A stretch of DNA of 64,000 nt, from assembly GCA_002699125.1 (NCBI GenBank), contig PABI01000184.1:1-64000 (forward strand), given 5' to 3'. This document shows positions 50,004 through 58,325 of the stretch, in pieces. This DNA is from Anaerolineaceae bacterium (GTDB lineage Bacteria > Chloroflexota > Anaerolineae > Promineifilales > Promineifilaceae). Below the pieces are notes generated by a model. The model was not told the DNA's origin. It ran no database searches and saw only the letters and a program-made list of their open reading frames with translations. The first letter of the stretch is position 1. Each line of letters begins with the position of its first letter. Position numbers and translations under genes: made by a program.

Positions 50004-51965
50004 GTGATCAAATCAATTTTGATTGCCAACCGGGGAGAGATAGCCTGCCGCATTGCGCGGAGTTGTCAGCGGCTGGGCATTCGTACCGTGGCCGTTTACT
50101 CAGAGGTTGATCGCTCTGCAAAGCATGTACAGATGGCGGATACGGCCGTCTACATCGGCCCCCCTTCCGCTACAGACTCCTATCTCAACCAATCCGCCAT
50201 TCTAGACGCCGCACGCCAAATCGGGGTAGATGCCATCCACCCCGGCTACGGCTTCCTGGCCGAAAACGCCGCCTTTGCCCGCGCCTGTGCCGAGGCGGGC
50301 TTCATCTTCATCGGCCCCAATGCAGAGGCAATAGCGTTGATGGGCAACAAGCGGGCGGCTAAAGAATTGGTGGCGCAGGCGGACGTGCCGCTGCTGCCGG
50401 GATATGGGGGTGCGGATCAGTCAGACGGCCGTTTCCAAGCCGAAGCCGAAAAATTAGGGGTCCCTTTGCTGGTGAAAGCGGCGGCTGGGGGTGGTGGCAA
50501 AGGGATGCGGCTGGTCACCGAGTTGGCCGAACTGCCAGCCGTACTGGCAGCGGCCCGCCGCGAAGCAGTACAGGCGTTTGGCTCAGATGAACTGCTGCTG
50601 GAGCGGGCGCTGCTGCAGCCACGCCACGTGGAAATTCAAGTGTTTGGCGACCAGCACGGCAGCATTATTCATCTTGGCGAGCGGGATTGTTCTATCCAGC
50701 GGCGGCACCAAAAAGTGATTGAGGAGTCGCCATCGCCGGCGCTGACGCCGGAACTGCGAGCACGCATGGGGGCAACGGCCGTTGCCGCTGCCCGCGCCGT
50801 GAACTACGACAATGCCGGTACAGTCGAGTTTTTGCTGGACGCCAACGGCGAATTTTACTTTTTGGAGATGAACACTCGGCTCCAGGTAGAGCATCCCGTC
50901 ACGGAAATGGTGACAGGGCTGGATTTGGTGGCCTGGCAAATTGGTGTGGCCGCCGGGGAGCCGCTGCCATTAGCGCAGGACGAGGTTTTGCTGTCTGGCC
51001 ACGCCATCGAGGCGCGACTGTATGCCGAAAATCCGGCTAACGATTTTTTGCCGGTGACCGGACCGGTGCTGCTGTGGCGTGCGCCAACGGGTGATGGCGT
51101 GCGGGTGGATGATGGCATCCAAACCGGGGATGATGTGTCGGTGCATTATGATCCGATGCTGGCCAAGATTATTGTGCATGGGCCGGACCGGCAGACGGCC
51201 GTACAGCGGTTGGCACACGCTTTGGAAACGGCCGTCTTGCTGGGATTCACCCACAATTTGCCCTACTTACAAGCCATCGTGCAGCATCCGGATTTTGCGG
51301 CGGGACAATACAGCACGCCCTTCTTGGCCGACAATCTGGCCGCCTGGCAGCCACCTGCAGAAAACGTAACGCTGGGGTTGGTCGGTGCAGCGCTGGCGCA
51401 GTTTTATGCGTGGCCGCAGCTGCCGGAGAACAGTGGCTATTGGCGCAACAATCCCAACGGTCCCATTCGCAGCCAGTTTGTGGTGGGGGATGAGACCATT
51501 ACTGTTTCGCTGGAACCGGTTCGTTTCCAAAACAATCAATTTGACATAACAATCGAAGAGAAGCAGTTTGCCGTGGAATGTACGCCGCAGGCGGGGCCGG
51601 ATTGGACAGTGGTGGTGAACGACCGTTCCCACCAACTGCTCATCGTGCCCAATAGAGATGAGTGGTGGGTGCAGATGGAATCGGGTGTGATTTGTGCCAT
51701 TGCCCTGCCGCGACTGCCTCGGAAAACGGCCGTCTCCGCCACGGCTGGATCGCTGAGGGCACCCATGCCTGGCTCCATTCTGGCCGTGCTGGTGAGCCAG
51801 GGACAAACAGTGGCTGAGGGGGAGCCGCTGCTCAAGCTGGAAGCGATGAAAATGGAGCACACCATTCGCGCGCCCGCAGCAGGGCAGGTTGTTGAGATTT
51901 TTTACGCGCCCGGCGATTCAGTGCCCGCCGATGCGCAGCTGCTTCGTTTAGAGTTTGCTGATTGA
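50004..51965 (+). CDS. acyl-CoA carboxylase biotin carboxylase/BCCP (alpha) subunit
   Basis: A 653-residue subunit that carboxylates biotin with ATP and bicarbonate and carries the biotin. Biotin carboxylase domain: MIKSILIANRGEIACRIARS, AAAGGGGKGMRLV (ATP-grasp Gly-rich loop), LERDCSIQRRHQKV-like segment (HLGERDCSIQRRHQKVIEE read in part), and FLEMNTRLQVEHPVTE. The C-terminus is a biotinyl domain with the EAMKMEH motif (Lys biotinylated). Start is GTG at 50004. The beta subunit lies at 39454-41067. Confidence 0.93.
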   Translation: MIKSILIANRGEIACRIARSCQRLGIRTVAVYSEVDRSAKHVQMADTAVYIGPPSATDSYLNQSAILDAARQIGVDAIHPGYGFLAENAAFARACAEAGFIFIGPNAEAIALMGNKRAAKELVAQADVPLLPGYGGADQSDGRFQAEAEKLGVPLLVKAAAGGGGKGMRLVTELAELPAVLAAARREAVQAFGSDELLLERALLQPRHVEIQVFGDQHGSIIHLGERDCSIQRRHQKVIEESPSPALTPELRARMGATAVAAARAVNYDNAGTVEFLLDANGEFYFLEMNTRLQVEHPVTEMVTGLDLVAWQIGVAAGEPLPLAQDEVLLSGHAIEARLYAENPANDFLPVTGPVLLWRAPTGDGVRVDDGIQTGDDVSVHYDPMLAKIIVHGPDRQTAVQRLAHALETAVLLGFTHNLPYLQAIVQHPDFAAGQYSTPFLADNLAAWQPPAENVTLGLVGAALAQFYAWPQLPENSGYWRNNPNGPIRSQFVVGDETITVSLEPVRFQNNQFDITIEEKQFAVECTPQAGPDWTVVVNDRSHQLLIVPNRDEWWVQMESGVICAIALPRLPRKTAVSATAGSLRAPMPGSILAVLVSQGQTVAEGEPLLKLEAMKMEHTIRAPAAGQVVEIFYAPGDSVPADAQLLRLEFAD

Positions 51966-52023
51966 CAATTTATGGAGGCATGGCAAAATCTAGCGAAGGT
52001 CCAAATTGCTGTTAGGGCAAGAA

Positions 52024-52112
52024 ACCTGACAGGTTTCCAGAAATTTAGGGAAATAATTTTGGCTTATGAAATATCTTTGTTGGCCGGGTTTGGCGAAAAT
52101 CTGTCAGGTTTG
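52024..52112. repeat. AACCTGACAGGTTT-type repeat pair
   Basis: AACCTGACAGGTTTCCAG at about 52024 and ATCTGTCAGGTTTG near 52100: a short palindrome plus a separated arm, between the carboxylase and regulator genes. Confidence 0.55.
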
Positions 52113-52134
52113 AATGTAGCAAATTGGTGATTGT

Positions 52135-52812
52135 ATGCAAGCAATTGTCATCTCTGAAAACGGTGAGGAACGGGAGTTCCTGAGTTATGTTTTACGCCAC
52201 GCGGGACTGGCCGTGGCCCGTACAGCGTCGGTGAAGCTGGTGATGAGCTCGCTGTTAAAGCAACCGGTGGATCTTATTTTGCTGTCGGCCAAGGGACATA
52301 CGGCCGTTACCGATGATGTGTTGGCAATTCGCACCATGTCCCAGGCCCCCCTGCTCCTGCTCCACGACGCCATGACGGAAGACGAGACGTGTGAACTGCT
52401 GGATGCTGGCGTAGATTTGATTTTGGAACGGCCGTATTCGCCCCGAATTTTGTCCCGCTATGTCACCATGTTTTTGCGTCGCGCCGGTTCCGTACCTGTT
52501 TCCATTCTCACGACCATTCAAACAAAAAATATCCAGCTTGATCCGGGCACGCGCACTGTGACACTGGTGGACCAACCGCCGCAGCAGCTCACCCCGCTGG
52601 AATTTCGTTTGCTCTATGTGCTCATGACCAATGCCGATCAGGTCATTCCTATCGACGTGATTATTGAGCGCGTTTGGGGTTACAATGGCGAGGGCAATCG
52701 CGAGCTGGTGCGTGGCCTGGTGCGCCGCCTACGTCGCAAAATTGAACCAGACCCCCACCAGGCTCAATTCATTCACAACCATCCTGGCGTGGGATACCGC
52801 TTCTCCGTTTAA
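52135..52812 (+). CDS. OmpR/PhoB-type regulator with degenerate receiver domain
   Basis: A 225-residue protein with a receiver-like domain (1-120) and a C-terminal winged helix (QQLTPLEFRLLYVLMTNADQ, VWGYNGEGNRELVRGLVRRLR, HNHPGVGYRFSV). The phospho-acceptor Asp is Ser51 (LILLSAKG), the Asp pair near residue 8 is Glu-Asn, and the conserved Lys is Arg99 in ERPYSP. It therefore cannot be phosphorylated in the usual way. No histidine kinase is adjacent. Likely controlled by ligand, protein or level. The DNA for ERPY is an ACGGCCGT octamer. Confidence 0.85.
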   Translation: MQAIVISENGEEREFLSYVLRHAGLAVARTASVKLVMSSLLKQPVDLILLSAKGHTAVTDDVLAIRTMSQAPLLLLHDAMTEDETCELLDAGVDLILERPYSPRILSRYVTMFLRRAGSVPVSILTTIQTKNIQLDPGTRTVTLVDQPPQQLTPLEFRLLYVLMTNADQVIPIDVIIERVWGYNGEGNRELVRGLVRRLRRKIEPDPHQAQFIHNHPGVGYRFSV

Positions 52813-53013
52813 TCCAATCTCTTACCTCTCTTTGCCCTATGTGGCAAATTACGAAGCTTCTCGATTTTACAGATTTGGCACGCCAGAACGAATTTTGGCA
52901 CACAAATAACACACAATTTCCCCCACTTTTTACACACCATCGGCCTATATTGGAGTCTAGTTTTGTTATTTGGGTTCAAGAATTAACCCTATAGGAAAGA
53001 GGTAGCGAGACTC

Positions 53014-53256
53014 ATGAACATGGTTCAATCCAAGAATATTGGATTATGTCCCGACTGTGGAGAAGAAGTTCGTTTCAAGAAATTGCCTTATGTTGGCCAG
53101 CTAATGACCTGTCGTCGCTGCTCGGCGCAGCTGGAGGTAATGCGCAAATCGCCCATTGAATTGCGATTGGCGGAAGAGGCCTGGGAAGATGAAATTGATT
53201 TTGAAGAGTTTGACTCACCCCGGTCGAATCAGCGCAATAAAAGGGAGCATTGGTAG
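53014..53256 (+). CDS. LysW-like zinc-ribbon protein 1
   Basis: An 80-residue protein. CPDCGEEVRFKK, VGQLMTCRRCSAQLEVM and SPIELRLAEEAWED match LysW (the amino-group carrier of lysine/arginine synthesis): two C-x2-C pairs and the LEV-x3-P-x2-L element. The end differs (HW, not EDWGE), so it is probably not a carrier in the LysW sense. It is one of a tandem pair with 53360-53635. Confidence 0.72.
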   Translation: MNMVQSKNIGLCPDCGEEVRFKKLPYVGQLMTCRRCSAQLEVMRKSPIELRLAEEAWEDEIDFEEFDSPRSNQRNKREHW

Positions 53257-53359
53257 GCAAACGGCCGTTGCCAACCGCCCCCATAAACAGTCGAGTTTTC
53301 ATGAGCGGTCGCCCTTGCCTGGCGGGCCATAAATATTTCCATTTAGGAGGTAGTAAGTC

Positions 53360-53635
53360 ATGCAAATAAATCCGCAATCCAAAACAGAAATTGGCATTTG
53401 TCCTGGCTGTGGTGCCCGTATTCGTTTCCAGAATAAGGTACAGATGGGCGAGTTTGTCATTTGTGATGAATGTGGCGATGAATTGGAAGTTGTAAGCGTA
53501 TCTCCAGTCAAGTTGGACTGGGCTTTTGAAGATCCGTTCGATGAAGATTTTGATGGCGATTACGATGACGACTTCGATGAAGATGTAGACGACGACGATT
53601 ACGATTACGATGATGATGACGATTGGGAAGATTGA
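53360..53635 (+). CDS. LysW-like zinc-ribbon protein 2 with poly-Asp tail
   Basis: A 91-residue paralogue of the preceding protein: CPGCGARIRF, MGEFVICDECGDELEVV, SPVKLDWAFEDP. After residue about 60 the tail is almost only Asp, Glu, Tyr and ends DDDDDWED. LysW ends EDWGE with the final Glu as the attachment site; here the final residues are Glu-Asp. AGGAGGT gives a strong ribosome site. No lysX, lysZ or other amino-group-carrier genes are near. Confidence 0.75.
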   Translation: MQINPQSKTEIGICPGCGARIRFQNKVQMGEFVICDECGDELEVVSVSPVKLDWAFEDPFDEDFDGDYDDDFDEDVDDDDYDYDDDDDWED

Positions 53636-53690
53636 TTCCGATCTGAAATGAGTTTTTGCTTCAACTAACTCAACTTTTTTACAATCAATA

Positions 53691-53729
53691 AAGCACCATC
53701 TTTCGGCTGTGAAAGATGGTGCTTTTTTT
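53691..53729 (+). terminator. intrinsic terminator after the LysW-like pair
   Basis: A 14-bp perfect stem (AAGCACCATCTTTC with GAAAGATGGTGCTT), six-base loop, then a run of T. Confidence 0.95.
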
Positions 53730-53766
53730 CTGGTAGGTAATTCTAGATAAACAAGGAAGTAAGCTT

Positions 53767-54702
53767 ATGACAAAGCAATTATCTTTTAAACGCGCGCGGC
53801 GGCGAGAACGGCCGTTTCCCTGGGGAAAAGTTTGGTATCAAACACGCCTGACCTTCTTGATGATAGCCGGGGCTTGTCTGGCCGCTTTTGCCTATGCTAT
53901 GTTCCAGGTGCCCTTTAACATTGTTGCTGGCGGCGTTTCTGGCATTAGCATTATCGTGAACCATTTTGCTGGCTGGCCAGTGGGGTTGATCTTCTGGCTG
54001 CTCAACCTGCCGCTGCTGGTGGTGGGTTTCTTTTACCTGGGGCGTTGGGGGTTTTTGCTGCGTACCCTGGTTGCCGCCACCATCTTTTCCATCGCCACCG
54101 ACGTTTTTGTAGTTTACATGCCGCAGTGGCTCAGCCAATACCCAGTTACCGATGATTTGCTGCTGAATACTATTTATGGTGGTATTGTGGGTGGTATTGG
54201 TGGTGGTCTGATCTACCGAGCCGGTGGCACCATGGGGGGCACGGGGATAATCGGCCGTATCATCCAAAAGAAAACTGGCCAGCCGCTAAGCCAGGTTTAC
54301 TTCTACACCGATGGCCTCATTATTTTGCTGGCTGGCCTGCTGTTTGGCTGGCACATTGCCCTCTACGGCTTTTTGATGCTGTTTTTAAATGGGCTGGCTT
54401 CCGACTACACGCTGGAGGGTCCCAGCAGTGCGCGCACGGCCACCATCATTACCAATCATCCCCAGGCTGTCATTGATGAGCTGATGGTGCATCTGCATCG
54501 TGGCGTGAGCTTTTGGGAGGTGACAGGCGGGTTCACCGGACAAAAACGGTACCTGGTGCTGTGTACCATTACGCGACCTCAGGTTGGTGAGATGAAGCAG
54601 CTGGTAGCCAAAGCAGATCCACACGCGTTTGTCACAATTGGCGTGAGCCACGAGGCAATGGGCGCGGGCTTCACGCCGATGCCGGCTGCGGTGAGTGAGT
54701 AA
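53767..54702 (+). CDS. YitT-family membrane protein
   Basis: A 311-residue protein with five to six helices (LIAGACLAAFAYAMFQVPF-like, INHFAG and VGGIGGGLIYRAGGTMGGTGI) and a C-terminal cytoplasmic DUF2179 domain (AVIDELMVHLHRGVSFWEVTGG). Function of YitT proteins is unresolved. It has its own terminator at 54737-54780. Confidence 0.85.
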   Translation: MTKQLSFKRARRRERPFPWGKVWYQTRLTFLMIAGACLAAFAYAMFQVPFNIVAGGVSGISIIVNHFAGWPVGLIFWLLNLPLLVVGFFYLGRWGFLLRTLVAATIFSIATDVFVVYMPQWLSQYPVTDDLLLNTIYGGIVGGIGGGLIYRAGGTMGGTGIIGRIIQKKTGQPLSQVYFYTDGLIILLAGLLFGWHIALYGFLMLFLNGLASDYTLEGPSSARTATIITNHPQAVIDELMVHLHRGVSFWEVTGGFTGQKRYLVLCTITRPQVGEMKQLVAKADPHAFVTIGVSHEAMGAGFTPMPAAVSE

Positions 54703-55016
54703 GCTGCTAAGCTCGTTCTCATAATTCCATCCTTGCGCACAGACAGGCAGCATTAATCTTCTCCTGTCTGTGCCTTTTTTCCTATTCACGATTTTCCACC
54801 CCCTTTTTATAGTCCAGCTGCTTTTTGCTTGCTTCTTCAAAAATAATCCTTGCGTGTTGCCCAGCTTCTGACAACATATTCATCTGCCTCCTTTGTCGTT
54901 CGCCGGGGGCAGGCATTCCCATCACCACGCATTCAGTTTTGAACATCAAACGCCGCTAGCGTTTTGCCTGCTGCTGTAGTTCCAGGGTGGATAGGTAAAA
55001 CAGGAGCAGAAAGAGC
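54703..55016. other. gap: terminator only
   Basis: Apart from the terminator at 54737-54780, these 314 bases show no gene, repeat or promoter that I can support. AGGAG at 55002-55006 belongs to the next gene. Confidence 0.6.
54737..54780 (+). terminator. intrinsic terminator after yitT
   Basis: An 11-bp stem (GCACAGACAGG with CCTGTCTGTGC), 15-base loop and TTTTTT. Confidence 0.92.
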
Positions 55017-56264
55017 TTGCATAAACAATTGTACAAACCGCTTTGGGAATACGTTCCCATAACCGAATATCGTCGTCCGGCTGCGCCCATGCATGAAACC
55101 GTGCGCCATGGCTGCCAATCCTGGCTGTCTCGCCTTCAGCCCCGGTTGTTTCGCCGCAGTCGCTTCTTTTCCATGCCGCCCTATTTGTTAAACCGAGCCG
55201 CCCCTCCGCCCGATTCTGATCAAATCATCACGGCCCTCATGTTTGCCCTGCACGGCTGGGAACTCTCCAAAGAGCCTGAGCAGATGGTGCGGGTGTTGGT
55301 AGGGCCGCCCGGCAGTGGCGTGGGGCAAGCGGCGGTGGCGTTGGCCAAACAAAACGGCTGGCAAATCATGGGTGCTCCTTCGGTCCGGCAAATTTTAGCG
55401 GGTGGCGATGCCTGGGTAGACCAGGTAACACGGCCGTCGCTGTCGCCTCTGGTAATTCCTCGCCTGGGTAAATGTTTCTTGCGCCACCAAGAAGGGCTGC
55501 AGTTGCTCAGCCGCCTGCTGGATTGGCTGCAAATAACCCGTCGCCGCTGCCTGATCGCCTGCGACAGTTGGGCCTGGGCTTACCTGAAGAAGACGCTGCA
55601 AATTGATGTGATGGTGCCTACGCCGTTGGTGCTGGCTCCGTTTGACGGGTCTAAGGTGCAGTTTTGGCTGCCTTTTTTAGCGAATCGTGTTCATAACGGC
55701 CGTTTCATTTTTCGCCAAATGGAAGATGGTAAGCTGATTTTTCCTCTGGCTGAAACCTACAGCAAGGCAGTGGCCCATTACCGTGCGCCGGGCCAGGTGG
55801 AACGGTACGGCGATTGGGTGTCAGTCCATCACTTCTTTCGGCAGTTGGCGGCATACGGCCGTGGCCTGCCTGGTGTTATCTGGCAGCTGTGGCGGCAAAG
55901 CCTGGAGGTGTCCGTCGAGGGAAAAGCGGCGGACCTAAAATCTGAAGCATCGCTTGATGATAATAAACGATACACCGTCTGGGTACAGCCGTGGTCTCGT
56001 TTGCAGTTACCAACCATGCCCGGCGGCCTGGGCACCAATGAATCGCTGGTGCTGCACACCATTTTGCTGCATGGAGGGGCTTCCGCTGCGCTCATCGCCG
56101 ACCTGACGCCGCTTTCGCACAACGAGGTGCGCCGTATTTTGCAGCTATTTTGGCGGGCTAACCTTCTGGAACAGGAAGACGAGCTGTGGCAGGTGCCGCT
56201 GCTGGCCTACCCAACCGTGCGCAGCTTTTTGGCCAATGAAGGCTATTTGGTAGACGAGTTTTAG
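55017..56264 (+). CDS. P-loop/winged-helix-like protein next to an MscS channel
   Basis: A 415-residue soluble protein I cannot place in a named family. The segment RVLVGPPGSGVGQAAVAL is a Walker-A-like loop whose Lys is replaced by Gln. A segment near residues 350-405 (LVLHTILLHGGASAALIADL, HNEVRRILQLFWRANLLEQ) looks like a winged helix. A TTG start at 55017 with AGGAG ten bases upstream is chosen; an ATG at 55089 is an alternative. It is separated from the MscS gene by a hairpin repeat and may regulate it. Confidence 0.65.
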   Translation: MHKQLYKPLWEYVPITEYRRPAAPMHETVRHGCQSWLSRLQPRLFRRSRFFSMPPYLLNRAAPPPDSDQIITALMFALHGWELSKEPEQMVRVLVGPPGSGVGQAAVALAKQNGWQIMGAPSVRQILAGGDAWVDQVTRPSLSPLVIPRLGKCFLRHQEGLQLLSRLLDWLQITRRRCLIACDSWAWAYLKKTLQIDVMVPTPLVLAPFDGSKVQFWLPFLANRVHNGRFIFRQMEDGKLIFPLAETYSKAVAHYRAPGQVERYGDWVSVHHFFRQLAAYGRGLPGVIWQLWRQSLEVSVEGKAADLKSEASLDDNKRYTVWVQPWSRLQLPTMPGGLGTNESLVLHTILLHGGASAALIADLTPLSHNEVRRILQLFWRANLLEQEDELWQVPLLAYPTVRSFLANEGYLVDEF

Positions 56265-56270
56265 CAGACT

Positions 56271-56326
56271 ATTTCCCCGGAAACTGCCGGATAGAGCGAT
56301 AGCTCTGGGAAAAGTTTCCGGGGAAA
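56271..56326. repeat. 14-bp inverted repeat (hairpin) before the MscS gene
   Basis: ATTTCCCCGGAAAC faces GTTTCCGGGGAAAT across about 28 bases, with a smaller stem AGAGCGATAGCTCT inside the loop. No T-run follows. Confidence 0.8.
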
Positions 56327-56351
56327 TGTTGGAGATTTGGAGGTTGTGAAA

Positions 56352-57149
56352 ATGTTTGATCCCACTGAAATTGTGACTCACCTAACACAAAGTAACGTGA
56401 TTCGCATCATCACTATTTTGCTGCTGGTCTGGCTGATTTTGCGCGGGCTGCAATGGTTTCTGCCCTGGCTAACAGAGCAAATACCGAGTCGATTCCGCCT
56501 GTATGTGCTGCCGCTGCTGCCTATCTTGCAGGTGGTGCTGGTGGTTTTGGCCCTCATGCGGATTGTGCCGCTGGTAATTGACCCCACACCGGAAAACGTG
56601 CTGGCAATCTCCGGGGCGGTGGCCATCACCATTGGCTTTGCCTTCCAGGATTACGTGAGCAGCCTCATTGCCGGGATTGTGACGATTTATGAACGGCCGT
56701 ACCGAATCGGTGATTGGGTGCGTATTGGCGATGCTTATGGTGAAGTTATCGCCCTCGGCTTCCGCGCCATTCAGCTGGTGACGCCGGATGATACGGTGGT
56801 GCTCATCCCGCACAAGCTGATGTGGGACAACATCATCTACAACGACAACAAGGGCCAGCGCGAACACCAATGCGTAGCCGATTTTTACCTGCATCCAGAG
56901 CACGACGCCGAAATTGTGCGGCAAAAGCTGCGCCAGGTGGCGCTCACCAGCCCGTACTTGCAGCTGGACCGGCCTATTTCAGTCATCGTGATTGAGAAGC
57001 CGTGGAGCACGCATTACCGCCTCAAGGCATACCCCATTGACGGCCGTGATCAATTCAAATTTACGTCGGACATGACGGTGCGGGGCAAGGCGGCGCTGGC
57101 CCGGTTGGGGGTGAAGCCAGCGAGCGTACCGGTGGCGGCCGCATTTTAA
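56352..57149 (+). CDS. MscS-like small mechanosensitive channel
   Basis: A 265-residue membrane protein: two to three helices, then the MscS pore-lining and beta region (GFAFQDYVSSLIAGIVTIYERPYRIGDWV read in part as FAFQDYVSSLIAGI, then RIGDWVRIGD and IPHKLMWDNIIYN). It opens on membrane tension and releases solutes. GGAGG eight bases before the ATG fixes the start at 56352; a TTG at 56337 overlaps that site. Confidence 0.88.
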   Translation: MFDPTEIVTHLTQSNVIRIITILLLVWLILRGLQWFLPWLTEQIPSRFRLYVLPLLPILQVVLVVLALMRIVPLVIDPTPENVLAISGAVAITIGFAFQDYVSSLIAGIVTIYERPYRIGDWVRIGDAYGEVIALGFRAIQLVTPDDTVVLIPHKLMWDNIIYNDNKGQREHQCVADFYLHPEHDAEIVRQKLRQVALTSPYLQLDRPISVIVIEKPWSTHYRLKAYPIDGRDQFKFTSDMTVRGKAALARLGVKPASVPVAAAF

Positions 57150-57203
57150 GTAATTGGGTAATTTGCCATCCAGTTTAAATTACCCAATTACTGAATTACT
57201 AAA
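57150..57203. repeat. inverted repeat, GTAATTGGGTAA family
   Basis: AAGTAATTGGGTAATTTG faces AAATTACCCAATTACTGAATT. The stop codon of the next minus-strand gene lies in its right end. Confidence 0.8.
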
Positions 57204-57594
57204 TGAATCTGGCGCGGTGGGGGCGGCGGGACGGCCGTAATGGCACCTGCTGTAAAAAGGGAAAAGCAGGCTGCCAGGAGGGAGCTGTGGGGGTGGTGAC
57301 AGCTTTGCGGGCCGGCTGGCACTCATCGGCGCGGATGAGCCATTCGCGCCGTACGGCCAGACGGGCTTCATGGTAACTGGTGCCGGTACGCCGCGCCTCA
57401 AAGGTGGCCAGGCGATCCAGCAGAGCAGCGGGCACGGCCGTAACGTCCAAATAATACACGGGCACATCGCCCCAGCGCTGGGTGCAGGCTAAATGGGGCA
57501 GCGGGAATTTTACGGGGAGTTCGGTACGGCCGTACACCTTCTCCCACCGTCTGGCTCTGTGTTCATTAATTGGGGTAATCACATACTGTGCCAT
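57199..57594 (-). CDS. uncharacterised small protein with LexA-box-like promoter palindrome
   Basis: A 131-residue soluble protein of unknown family. The N-terminal 90 residues look folded (VITPINEHRARRWEKVYG, VPVYYLDVTAVPAALLDRLA), the end is Pro/Arg-rich. The stop TAG is supplied by the repeat at 57150-57203. The palindrome at 57615-57628 sits in its promoter region. Confidence 0.6.
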   Translation of the reverse strand: MAQYVITPINEHRARRWEKVYGRTELPVKFPLPHLACTQRWGDVPVYYLDVTAVPAALLDRLATFEARRTGTSYHEARLAVRREWLIRADECQPARKAVTTPTAPSWQPAFPFLQQVPLRPSRRPHRARFI

Positions 57595-57614
57595 AGAGTT
57601 ATCCTTGCTAAATT

Positions 57615-57628
57615 AGAACAATTGTTCT
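57615..57628. promoter_or_regulatory. 14-bp palindromic operator-like site
   Basis: AGAACAATTGTTCT is a perfect palindrome of the form GAAC-N4-GTTC, the pattern of LexA/SOS boxes of Gram-positive type. It lies about 20 bases upstream of the 57594 start codon. Confidence 0.5.
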
Positions 57629-57700
57629 GATTTTAACATAGAACAACCTGCTTGTCTACCCTGGAAAATTTGCTGTGAGTAGAGCTTTAAATTTTAAGGT

Positions 57701-58279
57701 TTAATCTTGAATGTGTGTCTGGATAATGTGATTCCAATTTTCACTTGGCCGATTGTTAACCAGATAGACAAGTAATGAGAGAAGAATTTTATGTTTTACG
57801 CAGTATTCAACAATTTCAATAGCACGAGTCTTGTTTGCCTGACCGTCCCACTTCAGATGATCCCGTGAAATTCCTAAATCCATGCACAATGAAAGCATCT
57901 CGTCAGAATTGTGTGAATCGTTTAGAAGATTGGCTAACTTTCCGGTATGAATGCGAGGCCAATTTCCAGATGTAGTAGAAAAATCAGGCTCCCAAAAATT
58001 ATTGGTTACCAAATTCCTGGCCTCTGGCTGAATTTCAATATCCCATATCGAAATCGGCCTTGACCTGTGCCCCGGTGGAAAATCGTTGACATGTAGTACC
58101 AATAAATCTTTATTTGCTAGCGCTTTTAGTCTCGCTTGACTTACAAAATTGGGGACGACTATGCTCCAGTCACTTTCGATCAATGAGTCGCTAGAAATCC
58201 ATCTCAATTTGAATGAATCTTCTGGGAAATTTTCGACTAACCATTTGAGCAGTTTTGTTTGACTTTCTGATAATATCAC
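57701..58279 (-). CDS. protein with C-terminal EAD1-like (death-fold-like effector-associated) domain
   Basis: A 192-residue soluble protein. Residues about 118-190 show the pattern of effector-associated domain 1: LANLLND, MLSLCMDLGI, KTRAIEIVEYCVKHKILLSL and NRPSENW. In described cases EADs join sensors and effectors of bacterial conflict or signalling complexes. Residues 1-110 (KLLKWLVENFPEDSFKLRW, VLHVNDFPPG) are an uncharacterised N-terminal domain. No partner EAD, protease or NTPase effector lies nearby. Confidence 0.68.
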   Translation of the reverse strand: MILSESQTKLLKWLVENFPEDSFKLRWISSDSLIESDWSIVVPNFVSQARLKALANKDLLVLHVNDFPPGHRSRPISIWDIEIQPEARNLVTNNFWEPDFSTTSGNWPRIHTGKLANLLNDSHNSDEMLSLCMDLGISRDHLKWDGQANKTRAIEIVEYCVKHKILLSLLVYLVNNRPSENWNHIIQTHIQD

Positions 58280-58325
58280 AAGCGACCTCTCGGAATACAG
58301 GAGGGTGTGGAATATACTTTCATCA

